DNA of 64,000 nt from Onchidella celtica (Eukaryota > Mollusca > Gastropoda > Systellommatophora > Onchidiidae), in NCBI GenBank assembly GCA_963931925.1, contig OZ007570.1, positions 66,555,714 through 66,619,713 on the forward strand. Direction: 5' to 3'. The notes beneath the pieces were generated by a model. It did not search any database. It saw only the letters and a program-made list of their open reading frames with translations, and had not been told where the DNA came from. Every line of letters starts with the position of its first letter. Position 1 is the stretch's first letter. Both the position numbers and the translations under genes were made by a program. Below, one piece after another: positions 1 through 13,263 of this stretch.

Positions 1-2407
1 CACTGGCCTCTGCAGGCTTAAATCTGCAGACAGTATGAGCAATAAAAACAGCCTCTATCCATTTTGGCTCAATTCAGGGTTTTCCTATAATTATTAGATC
101 GAGTTAATAGTAAAAGTATGAAACAGATAGATGAGTAATGCAAGGAATGTCCAGATTCCACTAAAACAAAATTTGAGTCAGTACTTCTAAAACTTTGAAA
201 CACTTAGGTTTGCATATCGAACTATTTTTTCTCGAGTGATTTGCTACAGATTTATCTTAATTTAAGTTTTGGTGCTGATTCCACTGAGGATTACTGCCAC
301 TCTGAATACACGGGTTTCAACTTTATTTTGACCGATTTTCCTTCGTGTGGGAGGTGAAGTTTTTTCTGAAGATTTCATTGACTTTTTCCTGCTTCACTCT
401 GCGGCTGCGCAAACGCTTTCATGTCTACATTTTGCCGGGATGAAAACATTCCTCGACCCGCATGATTTTTGACTAATGAAGGACACAAACGTTTCATTTA
501 TTTCCTCCAAGTAGTTACAAAACTACCAAAGCAGAAAAAGATTTAATGGACTAAATCCAGCTTTTCCATTGCCTTCACACCATCTTTATCTCTTGTTTGA
601 CCCAGTTTTCACCAGCTTTGATCTCCATGCGAATATGATGGTTGTCCATCTGAACATCGACTTCAAACAGCAAAGCAAGATATTTACAAGTCAACAAATC
701 AAGAATAGTATCTCTTTTTTAAATGTATCTGGTACTTGTAGGCTATCTAGAAAGCTTATGTCGGATTTAACACAACTAGAGTGGTCATTCATTCTAATCC
801 AATAAAATGACTTAATGAGTAAGACCACTGATACAATCATCCGTGAATGTTCGATAAGCTCCACCAATGACAGCCTCCGGAACTGAAACATTAACAATGC
901 TCTTAGAAGAACGGCTTTTTGAATTCAGTCTATTATTAACAATTCTATGAACAATGATAATTTAAAATAATTTAAAGTACATTACTAAGTCATTCAGTGC
1001 CGTCTTAACGCACGTGCACACTGGGCAGTTGCCAAGCGGCTCCAAAGGTGCCCCATAATGTAAATTTACACTGGTTTTTGAAACTGGGAAGAAAATCCCG
1101 CCGTAGCATGTTGCTTTGTGCAAGAGCCCTTAATGACTTTAAGACGGCCCTGAAATCATTTCCACCTTTAACATTGTAATGAAGTGAAATTACGATTCCC
1201 AGATTTAAGGAGGGATCAGTATGGTTAAAAAATAATAATAATACGTTTCAGAAATGACAGATTTCAAGAAACGATGTCAAAAGTCTAGACAAGACACAGC
1301 AAGATGAAACTGACTGTTGAAAGACACACCCATTTTTAATATCAAACGCACGAGCAAGAGGTGAGAACAAGCCTAAAAACAAATACAAGGAAATCGCCCC
1401 TCATAGAAATAATCTTTCAGTTGATACAAACAATGAATCATATTATTGGCCGGTCGACATTTCCCAGCCACACCTTAAGTGTAGTTCTTATTATGACAAG
1501 AATGAATTGAATAACAGATTCAAATAGACCCCCCTCCGTGTCCGTCTCAGCACGTTGTCAAACTCACATGTCTGGCTGTATCGGAAGCTTTCGACACAAT
1601 GGATTAGGCTGAAGTAGAAAGCATGAAGCCGAGCATAGACTTATATACTCCTGCGGAAAAGGCGAATACTTCACAAAATAGCCATATTATATTATTTAGC
1701 CTGACCGGAGACAGTTTAGAGCGATTGACATAAACTGTTAAACACGAAATAATATGTAAATAGTATTTGATAAAGTGCTTTTCAATTTAACTGCTTTTGT
1801 GGAATAAAGACATTCAGCAGCAAATTTCTTTGATATTCTGGTCTACCGTTAAAAAGTTTAACTCACAGAGAGTTATGGGTTTAAACTGATTTCTGTTTTC
1901 AGATGTCACGAGTTAATGAAATGATGATGGTTAGTTATTCATTATTATTATTATTATCATGGATTCTCTGTTAATTGAAAGCTTTTTTTCAATTTACATA
2001 GAAAGTAGAAGGGAAAACTATTGAGGATGTGCATGTGGTTAAACGGTAACAAGAACTTTTATCAACCACGCCTAATTAAACGAAACAAAAATTCTTGCAT
2101 TCACGCAAATAGAGTGACTTCGTACCATCAAAAGTATTTTTACACCTTTTTGTTAGCAGTATAAAAGTCAGCTTGATCATCATCATTACTGTGTTAAGTA
2201 CAGGTGCTTTCCTCCTCCAGGTTGACCTAGTTTTCCAGTAGGTACAATCATCATACAGCCTGACTGACAAGTCCCCATCACAGAGTCACGTTCGTCACCC
2301 TGGGAATTGATGGGTTTCGCTCGATGTTTGGATAAAAATTAAATATTTATATGGTAGAAATGCAAATGTTTGTTTATTTTCTCTCGTTTTCATGACGGCC
2401 CGACGCT
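1..2407. other. No gene recognised (window start)
   Basis: Apart from the short MITE at 995-1152, I see no coding or RNA gene here. Reading frames are all under 80 codons and overlap on both strands, as expected by chance. A short ATT run occurs near 1943-1958. The stretch could be intergenic or intronic. Confidence 0.5.
995..1152. mobile_element. hAT-type MITE, 158 bp, with 8-bp target duplication
   Basis: The left end begins CAGTGCCGTCTTAA and the reverse complement of the right end begins CAGGGCCGTCTTAA, so 13 of 14 terminal bases agree. The flanks are AAGTCATT (987-994) and AAATCATT (1153-1160), an 8-bp direct repeat with one mismatch. CAG-initial termini and 8-bp duplications are known traits of the hAT superfamily. 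The element is far too short to encode a transposase, so it would have been moved by an autonomous relative elsewhere. I infer a single old insertion. Confidence 0.82.
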
Positions 2408-2640
2408 TCCATTCATTCATTCATTTTTTTTTTGTACATTCATACATTGATTGATTTTATACATTCATACATTCATTGATTTCATTCATTCATTCATTCA
2501 TTTCTTTCACCCATTCATTGATTTCATTCATTCATTCAATTCTTTCATCCATTCATCCACTCACTGATTTTATTCATTCATTCATTCATCATTCATTCAC
2601 TCTCTCATTCATTTCGTTAAGTAACTGTAAATTCATTCAT
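2408..2640. repeat. Interrupted ATTC tetranucleotide repeat
   Basis: Imperfect runs of ATTC/TTCA are broken by T runs and by GATTT interruptions. The Ser/Phe/Ile/His-rich frame over it is a by-product of the repeat. Confidence 0.9.
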
Positions 2641-2817
2641 TCTTTCTTTTCTTTCGTTTTTTGCTGTTTGTTTCTTTCTTCTTTCTTTCTGTCTTTCTTT
2701 CTTCCTTCCTTTGTTTTTTCTTTCTTTCGTTTGTTTTTTCTCCTTTTCGTTTTTTTCTTTCCCTCTTCCTTATTTCTCTCTTTCTTCCTTTCTTTTTCTT
2801 TCTTTCTTCCTTTCTCT
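2641..2817. repeat. TTTC/TTCC pyrimidine tract
   Basis: A polypyrimidine tract of about 175 bases with CTTT and CCTT units directly follows the ATTC array. It reads as Phe/Ser on one strand and Lys/Arg/Glu on the other, in several frames at once, so no protein is inferred. Confidence 0.9.
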
Positions 2818-3267
2818 TAAACACAGATCTCTGGAGCTTCTCATTACTCAGAACCATCCTCAGCTCTCACCAATCCTATATACTGAACCAAAAACGTTCC
2901 TACAACACCTGTCGTTGCTGCTACTTGTACAAATATTCCAGCTGCAGTCTAAAGCAGGCTGATTTCCTTTCGTCAATATTTTCCTGAGGTAATCAACAAA
3001 CATCTGCCTGTTTTCTGATTTAGGTAACTTGGTTATCAGTAGGTCTATTGATCTGGAGTTGATGCTAGTTGGCGAATGGTACAGTTACCATGAGAAGGTC
3101 TCCAGTCAGTGATTGCGTGCTATTTCACGGTAAGTCATGGAAGCATACCTTAGTCTCTGACGACGTTCATGCTGCAATGACAACGGCGGTCACTACGACC
3201 AGCAGCATTACAACACCTGCAACTACTACCAGAACGCGCTACTGCTGAATAATGGGCGACTTGAACA

Positions 3268-3342
3268 CCAAATAGATAGGGGGATGGATTGGTCAATGGA
3301 CAGACAGATAGACAGGCAGGCAGGCAGACAGGCAGGCAGGCT

Positions 3343-3380
<38 letters not shown>

Positions 3381-3450
3381 TAGATAGATGGATACATAGA
3401 TAGATAGAAAGAGAAAGAAATACAGATGGACAGGTAAGTAGGTAGATAGA
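3268..3450. repeat. CAGA/GATA/CAGG tetranucleotide array
   Basis: The core at 3299-3391 is built of CAGA, CAGG and GATA units, with diverged units on both sides. The array is compound, which suggests point mutation of one unit followed by local expansion. Confidence 0.9.
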
Positions 3451-4186
3451 CCTCTCCATCAGCATAAAAGAAAGCCAAAGATACACTCTGAGTGGTTTTT
3501 GTTTTTACCCCTGAGAATCACATAACCCCCATGCCCTCCTGTGAGAAATGTTGACAACAAGGACCACAGTACCAATTCTATGAGCCAAATGCTACATACA
3601 GTGAAACAGTACCTACAGCGTGTGTTCCTCACCTTCTGTTCTCTGTACCCCTAACATTACATGTTCGTATTTTCTTAAAGCCTGCCCGTGCTTTCCGCTT
3701 TCTGAGGGCGCTGAGAATGTTTATTGGGAGATGAAAGTCCGTTTATTATAACTGAAAGTAGTAGGAGTGGCTGAACTGTTACAAGAAAATTCACACAAAT
3801 GAATCGATCGAAAATTGCTGGGGAAGTAAATGACAAAATACTGTAGTTCACCTCCCAGTGCAAAGAATAGATTGCTGCCTTGTCCAGAACTTCTGAAACT
3901 TGCAAAATTAACTGGCGATAGATCTTGTCAAGTAATTGCAAAAATAATTATTTGTCACGAACCAATATTTGTTAAAACAACAACAAAAAAAAAGTGGTCA
4001 AAATAAATAGTTTGTTGAGCATCAGCTGACGTGTCCAAAATGGAACACAGGATAGGAGCGGATTAAAAACTCAAATTTACTTGTCCCATTAAATGAGATG
4101 AAATATTTCTCTCAATATCGGATTTTTTGGGGGGTTTGTTTTTAACTGAACACGCATTTCTGACGTGTCCGTCGGCCCGTCCGTCC

Positions 4187-4295
4187 GGCAAGACAGACAC
4201 ACAGACATGCAGGCATGTAAGTAGGTAAGCAGACAGACTGGACAGACAGACAGACAGACAGACGAACTGACGGACAGACGAACGGATGGATGGAT
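4187..4295. repeat. CAGA/GGAC/GGAT compound tetranucleotide array
   Basis: Units change along the tract from CAGA to GGAC to GGAT. It resembles the array at 3268-3450, but is shorter and more diverged. Confidence 0.85.
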
Positions 4296-5529
4296 ACTTT
4301 GCACGTAATATACACATTCCTCGATGATTTCATCATATTTCCGACCGAAATCCGTTTACCCGTCCCCTGTAAGTTCTTACCTCCCCTTGTGTCTTTTATC
4401 TCCCTTGTGACCAACTGGGAGGGATTAACCAGTGCCAAAGTTTGTACAGCCAACTCAAAACTTTGCTGCAAAAGGTCCACGGACCAGGGATAAGGAAAGC
4501 GTCAACTGCTGGCGATTGCTCGCTAAGACGGACGCCGGGGATGAAAAAATCACAATTTTAAAACTAACTCAAGGGCTCTCAAATGCTCGCCTCTCACGGT
4601 TCAAGAGTGAGGAGGGAAGTCATTCTTTCAGATCCTCGTTGTCAGTCAAAGTTCCTTTTCTTCGTCCATCCACGTCATTATGTATTTTTCTTTTTTCTTT
4701 AATGTTTGTTGATAATTCTTTTATGTATATATTTTAAAAAAAACAACAACAGAGGAATATTAGGCTTACGTCAACCATGTTTAAAAATGAAGTAGGTCAT
4801 GTATAATAATATAAATGTTTATACTCCCTTCTGCGGCCATATTGATTGCTGAAACACTTTAATTAATTAATCAATATTAATCAATTTATTTATTTATTTT
4901 GCACAACACATGATATGTCTTTTTAATTCTAAACAAAGGTTTTGAAGTCTTCGTTTTTGGAGGGTCTCTACCCTTGGCATTTGCTCCTAAACGAAACCTT
5001 CCTGCTGAGCTTTAAAGTGGGAAGTTGGGGGAGATGGAATTGGAGACGACGGAGATCGGATGATAAGTGAATCTTCATATACCCCGTTGACTCACCTACA
5101 AAGCACATTCATGTACACACATTCCAATAAATAACAAACCATGTCAGCATATTGGGACATCTCAAGAAAAAAGGAGATCTGATTGAAGACAAAGTAAGAA
5201 ATGCCAAACTCAACACTGCGAGATGTCGGGAAGACACATACAACATGAGAAAATGCAACACCATATCAACATCCCGAAACAGAGAGCCAGACACACACAA
5301 TAACAGACCAGTGTATTGAACAGGCGATGTGTTAAGCTCTAGAAATGCCACAGACATCAGTAATGTCTGCACCTGTATTTGTTTGTCTTGTATTTATTTA
5401 CACAAGGAACAGCGGGGACCAAAGGCAGGGTGAAAGAGAGAGAGACCGGGGAATGAAATGAGAGAGAGAAAGTAAGGAAAAGAAGAAACAAACGGAAAGT
5501 AACAAAAAGAATTAAGAAAACAGAAATAG

Positions 5530-5559
5530 AGAGCGACAGAAAGGAAAGATACGGGGGAC

Positions 5560-5593
<34 letters not shown>

Positions 5594-5952
5594 GGTACGG
5601 GGGACAGAGAGGGAGAGAAAGGAAAGATACGGGGGACAGAGAGAGAGAGAAAGGAAAGATACGGGGGACAGAGAGGGAGAGAAAGGAAAGATACGGGGGA
5701 CAGAGAGAGAGAGAGAGAAAGGAAAGATACGGGGGACAGAGAGGGAGAGAAAGGAAAGATACGGGGGACAGAGAGAGAGAGAAAGGAAAGATACGGGGGA
5801 CAGAGAGGGAGAGAAAGGAAAGATACGGGGGACAGAGAGAGAGAGAGAGAAAGGAAAGATAAGGGGGACAGAGAGAGAGAGAGAGAGAGAAAGGAAAGAT
5901 ACGGGGGACAGAGAGAGAGAGAGAGAAAGGAAAGATACGGGGGACAGAGAGG

Positions 5953-5983
<31 letters not shown>

Positions 5984-6218
5984 GATACGGGGGACAGAGA
6001 GAGAGAGAGAGAAAGGAAAGATACGGGGGACAGAGAGAGAGAGAAAGGAAAGATACGGGGGACAGAGAGAGAGAGAGAGAGAGAGAAAGGAAAGATACGG
6101 GGGACAGAGAGAGAGAGGGCGACAGAAAGGAAAGATACGGGGGACAGAGAGAGGGAGAAAGAGAGAAAGGAAAGATACGGGGGACAGAGAGAGAGAGAGA
6201 GAAAGGAAAAATACGGGG

Positions 6219-6259
<41 letters not shown>

Positions 6260-6916
6260 GATACGGGGGACAGAGAGAGAGAGAAAGGAAAGATACGGGG
6301 GACAGAGAGGGAGAGAAAGGAAAGATACGGGGGACAGAGAGAGAGAGAGAGAAAGGAAAGATACGGGGGACAGAGAGGGAGAGAAAGGAAAGATACGGGG
6401 GACAGAGAGAGAGAGAAAGGAAAGATACGGGGGACAGAGAGGGAGAGAAAGGAAAGATACGGGGGACAGAGAGAGAGAGAGAGAAAGGAAAGATAAGGGG
6501 GACAGAGAGAGAGAGAGAGAGAGAAAGGAAAGATACGGGGGACAGAGAGAGAGAGAGAGAAAGGAAAGATACGGGGGACAGAGAGAGAGAGAAAGGAAAG
6601 ATACGGGGGACAGAGAGAGAGAGAGAGAAAGGAAAGATACGGGGGACAGAGAGAGAGAGAGAGAAAGGAAAGATACGGGGGACAGAGAGAGAGAGAGAGA
6701 AAGGAAAGATACGGGGGACAGAGAGAGAGAGAGAGAGAGAAAGGAAAGATACGGGGGACAGAGAGAGAGAGAGAGAGAGAAAGGAAAGATACGGGGGACA
6801 GAGAGAGAGAGAGAGCGACAGAAAGGAAAGATACGGGGGACAGAGAGAGGGAGAAAGAGAGAAAGGAAAGATACGGGGGACAGAGAGAGAGAGAGAGAGA
6901 AAGGAAAGGTACGGGG

Positions 6917-6957
<41 letters not shown>

Positions 6958-7136
6958 GATACGGGGGACAGAGAGAGAGAGAAAGGAAAGATACGGGGGA
7001 CAGAGAGAGAGAGAAAGGAAAGATACGGGGGACAGAGAGAGAGAGAAAGGAAAGATACGGGGGACAGAGAGAGAGAGAAAGGAAAGATACGGGGGACAGA
7101 GAGAGAGAGAAAGGAAAGATACGGGGGACAGAGAGG

Positions 7137-7167
<31 letters not shown>

Positions 7168-7359
7168 GATACGGGGGACAGAGAGCGACAGAAAGGAAAG
7201 ATACGGGGGACAGAGAGAGAGAGAAAGGAAAGATACGGGGGACAGAGAGAGACAGAAAGGAAAGATACGGGGGACAGAGAGGGAGAGAGAGAGAGAGAGA
7301 GAGAAAGGAAAGATACGGGGAACCGAGAGAGAGAGAGAGAAAGGAAAGATACGGGGGAC

Positions 7360-7399
<40 letters not shown>

Positions 7400-7474
7400 G
7401 AAAGATACGGGGGACAGAGAGGGAGAGAGAGAGAGAGAGAGAGACAGAAAGGAAAGATACGGGGGACAGAGAGG

Positions 7475-7505
<31 letters not shown>

Positions 7506-7568
7506 GATACGGGGGACAGAGAGGGAGATAGAGAGAGAGAGAGAGAAAGGAAAGATACTGGGGACAGA

Positions 7569-7607
<39 letters not shown>

Positions 7608-7664
7608 GATACGGGGGACAGAGAGGGAGAGAGAGAGAAAGGAAAGATACGGGGGACAGAGAGG

Positions 7665-7695
<31 letters not shown>

Positions 7696-7714
7696 GATAC
7701 GGGGGACAGAGAGG

Positions 7715-7748
<34 letters not shown>

Positions 7749-7762
7749 CAGAAGGAGAGGGA
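5530..7762. repeat. Large GA-rich minisatellite, nearly 60 units
   Basis: A core close to GGAAAGATACGGGGGACAG recurs nearly 60 times by my count. Cores are separated by GA dinucleotide spacers of variable length, giving a mean period near 38 bp. Rare variants recur at a distance: GATAAGGGGG near 5862 and 6492, GCGACAG near 6119 and 6816, and GGTACGG near 5590 and 6905. This implies that blocks of several units were copied together. The complement has no stops for over 800 codons in one frame and over 750 in another, but all frames show the same unit translated in shifted phases. The tract is therefore non-coding. It is an obvious site for unequal exchange and for assembly error. Confidence 0.95.
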
Positions 7763-7909
7763 GAGAGATAGAACATCAAAACGGTCGACACAATAGGAGG
7801 TAACATGCAACAGACAAAATGTAGAAGAGACGAGAGAGAAAGAAAATTCTTCTAAACCTCTCATTCTCCATCCCCCCAGCTGGTATTTCCGAAAACGCCT
7901 CGATCTTTA

Positions 7910-7941
<32 letters not shown>

Positions 7942-7980
7942 TTCTCTCCCCCCCCCCCCCCTTTCCTTCTCTCTCTTTCT
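7910..7980. repeat. CT repeat with C14 homopolymer
   Basis: A CT dinucleotide run with GT interruptions is followed by a run of about 14 C and a CT/TTC tail. It lies about 150 bases past the minisatellite, with the pyrimidine-rich strand reversed relative to it. Confidence 0.88.
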
Positions 7981-10900
7981 GTCCTATCCAGGATGGCGAG
8001 GTACCTCACCATTGCGAAGTTCCCAATGCCTTTTCATCCTTGTTTACCTCAATCACAAAACTCTCATTCTTTTTTCTTTTTCCCTCCATTTTCTTCATTT
8101 CTGACAAAAACCCAAAACCTTTAACATATACACTGTCATTAATTAGCACTAATTTCTCCATCTTCAAAAGTAATTATTGGTTACATAGCAGAAACATAAT
8201 TTCCATTAAATTACACCATAAGATAACGATGGCCACGCTAAAGATATTGTTTGCTATAGAATATAATTTTTTATTAATTACTGAAATATTTGTCTAGCAA
8301 CGGGTCTCGCCATTTGCAAACACGAACGGCCTTCCCAGCCAAAGTTAATCTTGCCTGCAGGTTAATTAAACGTGTCAAAAGCAAGATTTACACAACTCCC
8401 AATTTTTATCTCCAAGTGCATTTTCTGTTATTCGTGTATTTTGAATCAGCATGTCGTCATATTGATTCAGTGCTAACTCATTAACTAGGCCAATTTGTTT
8501 CTTTCTTTCCCTCTTCCCGTCATGGTTTTCAAGTCTATCTGCCTACGCTTCCGTTTTTTTTTTCTTTATCGGGAAACTGGGCGTTCATAAAGCTCACGAC
8601 GAACTCAGAAGAGACGCAAGTCTTTGGCTGCTGAGACCTTCTGGAAGTATATCTAAACTGTCTTCATGGCGTGTAAATGTGGTGCGAGAGCACGTTGATC
8701 TAGAGTCTACATGTTCGTCTCTCATGCCGAAGGTACTGGGTTCGGTTCCTGGTTGGCGCAGGCATGTTGGAAATTTGGAGGAAGTTCCTGTCCCTGATCC
8801 TATAGTAGGATTGAGCACCTAGACATCTCGGATAAGGACGAAAAATTCGGATGGCTCTTATTGCACGTTAAAGATATCTTTGCAGTTGGGAATCGAGAAG
8901 AGCAGGCCTTACAACGGCCAGTTGCCCACACAAAACTAATCCCCCCACCTCCACCCCCCCCCCCCAATTGGATCAAACAAGTTTACAAATACAAATGGAT
9001 AACAGCAACAAGAACGAGAACAAGAAAAAAAAAAGAGAGAGGGAGAGATGAAAATGCAAAGGCAGAGATTCCCCGAAAAGAAAGATTTCAACACGCATGT
9101 AACTGTGCTGCCATTTCTTTATCACGAAGTCGGAGGTGTTGAACGAGCATTGTAAATATAGTGTGCTGTGGACTCACTCTTGTATGTGCCGACATTCCTG
9201 CATAACGCTCAGACCAACTCCACCTGTGTCTGCCCAAGACTACACGCTAAATTGTTATTTGATAGGGAGGCAGATAAATACGGATATAGAATATTCAACA
9301 CTTATATCGATATGTTTGTAAGGTATAATGACATGCTGGCATGAAAAGGTTCTACAGATTAGCACAAGGTTGTGGCCTATTTGGGCGATTACAATGAAAT
9401 TCAATGCGTCCCTAGGTGCCTTTTTGACCTGCTTTGTACGGGAATATCTTCTTATTTCCTCTATGGTTGGAAGGATTTAGTTTATGCGTGGGAAACCGCA
9501 ATTCTGTTAGTACTCGTGAAAAAAAATATGTTTACCTAACATTATAACACGCTTGCTATACCCAGCTACACCCAGTCTGAATCTGCGACATGCATACAAA
9601 ATGCTATTATGAATAAAGTCAGGCTATCTTGTGCATTATAAAAACTGCATTGAAGCAACTTCCGAATGCATTAATTTGTTTTCTTTTTGGGGGGGGGGGG
9701 GGAGGGCTATGTTTATAACTGTTTCCTGGATTAAGTTGCTGGTTTAGATCCTCAGACACCGATATGATTTGTAACGTAAACATTGCTGTTTGAGTAGAGT
9801 GATTATGCAGGTTTTTGGGGTCAATGTTTTTATAACGAATGCTGAAGTCGGATATCTTCACATTGTGCATTCTATACAATGAGCTGTGTTTTTATTCAGT
9901 AAATTAGGGGTGGACATGACGATGAGTGTATCTGTAGGTGGACGTGCATTGTATACCGTACAGTGATACAATCAAGTGAAGGGCATATAATCATTACACC
10001 CAGAAAATCTACTATTCCTCAAACAGGATTTTCTCACTGTTGACTGGGGGTAAATCTTCACTCCTCCCTGAGATTTTCAGTGCCATCAAAATTCATTACT
10101 CCCCCCCCCCCTTCCTCCTTCCTCGCCCTCCCTTTGGTTATCATTGCCATTATCAGAGTCGTCTGTTTCGTGGCTGCCAAATGGAAAGAAAAAGTAATTT
10201 CCACTGCTGCGTCATAAGAAAGAGAAGTGTGTGGAAAATACAAAGAGAGAATATTTGATAAAGAAAATACGCTTTCTTCTGCAACTGAGATGTTTACGTT
10301 TTGCTTCTTTTGTCTTGGCACGTTTTAACAGTAATTTAGTTTTAATTCATCCAAATAGCATGAAAAAAAATATCCTCACAACGTGGATCAATGTACGTTG
10401 GGGGCTCAGAAATATCAAAATCGTTAACCAAGCGACAGTTTTGTCAGCGCTATGTTTTATATTGCTATATTGATTGTCTGTTAGCGATTTTTAACACCAC
10501 AAGAGCTTGTGCGTTTATCAGACAAAACAAAGCCGCGAGCAGATTACCAGCATTACGCACGAGTAAGTACATACATCTATGATAATACACATACAACGAA
10601 CGCACAAGAAAATCACCTCTACAAAAGAAAAACAGACCTCACATTTACAAACCTTTAGCCCTCACATTTGCTCGTTTGCCTGCATTTTTTCCGGAAGCGT
10701 TTCACCCGTTACCGGCGACTTAACAGCGAGAGCGGCGCCCTAAAGCAAACATCATTAACAGGTTTCTGATATAGCAGTCAATATCCAAAGGTTCCTTTCA
10801 AAAGGCCTGTCACACATTTGCCAACTTGATGGGTGCATGAGAAATATGTCGCCTTGACTCCTCTCATTTGTATTTTAAATTATCTATAAACACTTCAGAA

Positions 10901-11979
10901 CTGCCAACACGAGAGGCTCGGACGAGAGTAAGTGTTATTTTCTTACAGGGCGGACAAATCTTTGTCGAGGCTCTTTGAGGGGAAAAGCTGAACGTTGATT
11001 TATGGTGTTTTAGACTCAAACATGCGGAAAAAAAATGAAATTTGCCGCTGAAGAATGTAGACTCAGTGCATCAAATACAAATAGAGTGGCTGAGGCTGCT
11101 GACGGTGTTAGGACGCTAAAGCGAAAGTCTGTTGTCCAAGAAATCGTCGGGCATTTGCCATATTGTTACATGTGCATTTTTGCCTTTTCCAGAAAATGAG
11201 GATTGAAAGTTTGAAGAGTGTGTAAAATCAGGGGTTTGTTCAATACACTTCAAAGTCGAAACCTGCATAAAAATGTCCCGATTACTACAGTTATAGGTAA
11301 CAGTGACCATATTTTATTTGATTTCTCAGTATCTTCAGGGACACATACACACGAAAATGTGGGCTTAACCACAAAAAGATGGAGCCTTTCAACTGTAACT
11401 TATGAAATATTCACATTCTCTTTCGCACCAGCTCGTGATGGCGACAAGACGGAAGATAACCGCTCGCTGACGATACCTGCACGTCATAATCTTGACAAAA
11501 TGTTTTGCCATCAGCGCAAAAATGGCTGACGTAATAGGGGATGATGAAGAATGGCTGGTTTTCACATCAACACTCTGACAAATGCTCACCTAGCGCCTGT
11601 ACAAATCAAACGCTAGCTGGCAAGCTGATGTGTTCCTTCTGTCTCCACGCGCCAAATGCATACAGATATAGATGGTTCCAGCTGTGGCCAGATTTTCTCA
11701 CATTACGGTAAATTTACTACGAAGGAAAGATGTGTAAATTGTGTACATAGGATCACAGTGAAGTCGTTCAACCGTGTGACATGCGGAGGGCAAAGGTTTC
11801 GGCTCGAGACAATGAGAGTATTACAGTAGCAACTGATGTATAGTCGGCTGTTTTGACAGAAAAAAGTACTTTTGTGTTTATTATCTACCTAACAACGGGA
11901 ACCTTGGACTGTTTTTCCCCCTCTCATAGCAGAATTTTTATTTGTCATAGAGTGCTTCTATTGTGAGGCATTCTCTACT
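7981..11979. other. No gene recognised; one SINE and two homopolymers
   Basis: Besides the SINE at 8686-8932, I note a C-rich tract near 8941-8966, a G run near 9689-9702 and a C11 run near 10101-10111. Reading frames reach only about 100 codons, on overlapping strands, and resemble no family I know. Confidence 0.45.
8686..8932 (+). mobile_element. tRNA-derived SINE, copy 1
   Basis: A tRNA-like head carries an A-box-like TGATCTAGAGTC and a B-box-like GGTTCGGTTCC, the internal RNA polymerase III promoter arrangement known from tRNA-derived SINEs. The body shares many blocks with 52434-52700, including CTCATGCC, GCAGGCATGTTGGAA, GTCCCTGATCCTAT, CGGATAAGGACGAAAAATT and GCACGTTAAAGATA. Both boxes are diverged, so this copy is probably inactive. 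A C-rich stretch follows instead of a clean poly(A) tail. The family name and the LINE partner are unknown to me. Confidence 0.82.
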
Positions 11980-12032
11980 GTGCCTGTCTGTCTGCCTCTC
12001 TCTGTCACTCTGTCTGTGTCACCCCCACCACC

Positions 12033-12066
<34 letters not shown>

Positions 12067-12085
12067 CTCTCTCTTTCACTCACAC
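11980..12085. repeat. CT/GTCT compound microsatellite
   Basis: CTGT and CT units surround a CCACCACCA patch, followed by a pure CT run of about 30 bases and degenerate CTTT units. Confidence 0.9.
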
Positions 12086-13263
12086 TCACCTTGTCACTGA
12101 CTGTCATTCTGTCCCTCTTAACTATGGTCTTAATCTTTGTGCGACTGAGAGCATAAGTTAACGAAGGTGAACCCCTGAATGTTGTAATGTTCAAGTTTTG
12201 TGTGGACACCGTGTTTATCTTTTTATCACTACCATAACCGTGGAGATAACTAATGATATTGTCAGTGCCACATGTTTTATGTACAAGCAGAATAGCGAGT
12301 CTACTCCTATGGTCGTAAGACTAAGCAGTATATTAACGTTCATGTTATGTACACACGATTTCACCTGTCCAGCACAAACTCCATTTTTGTTAATGAATTT
12401 AGGTGAAAAATACATAGGTTTTGTGGTTATATTGGAATTCTGTGTGTGCGCTCTAATTTATACCGATTTATTACTTTGGTATTACAATTATTATTTACGG
12501 TTACTGTAAGTACTAATGATTACTATTGTTGCTTATTAAGCTCTTGATAACTTTATTCAAATTTCAATACTACCACTTTTTAACCTGTCAGTAATAATAA
12601 TAGCAAAAGGCAGGTAGGAGAAGCCTAGCAATCTAGTGATAATATTGAAGTATGAAATACTAGTGAGATCAACAGTAGGAACCAGCGCCACTTCAGGGGT
12701 CATTACTTGAGATGATCGGAAATCTATGACAGCACTCGGAAATCACCCCTTCAAATCAATCTCAAAATCACATAAAAATCATTCCGAGCCATTTCACCAG
12801 TGACATTACGTCTGCAGCGAAGGTGGTCTATAGGTATCGTGGACAACTAGGCTCTTAAACAGAGATATGGTACTTCCAGTGGTTTCCAAACTATAGGTAA
12901 CGATTCTATGGTAAAGACTTGGGGATAAAGACATCAAGGGCTTAACTTTTCCTGTACAAGCTTTAAGATCCACACTACAGTTGGAATCGGCCTAGAACCG
13001 TTGCCTTGAAGAATTCCGCGGTTTTTGTTTGCAAAGCTTGAATGTACGGAAGTCCGTAGGCAGAGCGCGGTATTTCACGACGGATTGGGTTTCACGGTTT
13101 TCTTTATCCATGTTACCCGCCTAGTTGTAACTGGCCAAAAAATGTTGACCATTAAGAGATCTCCTATTGACGGTCATTGTAGATTCCATTATAACTGGTA
13201 CGGCCGCAGCGTCCAACATGTTTGACATATCTTGACATGGCAGGAAAACAATAGCCCTCGTTC

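Larger units (their letters stand above)
2818..5529. other. No gene recognised; contains two CAGA-type tracts
   Basis: Nothing protein-like or RNA-like was recognised between the pyrimidine tract and the large minisatellite, apart from the two tetranucleotide tracts listed separately. An AT-rich TTAA/ATTT patch lies near 4858-4900. Confidence 0.45.

Noticed and set aside
3268-4295. CRISPR-like spacing of CAGA/CAGG units
   Set aside because: Units are 4 bases and contiguous with no unique spacers, so they are microsatellites.
5357-7864. Very long Ser/Leu/Pro-rich reading frames on the complement
   Set aside because: They are translations of the minisatellite in all phases. The unit switches frame repeatedly and there is no conserved non-repeat domain.
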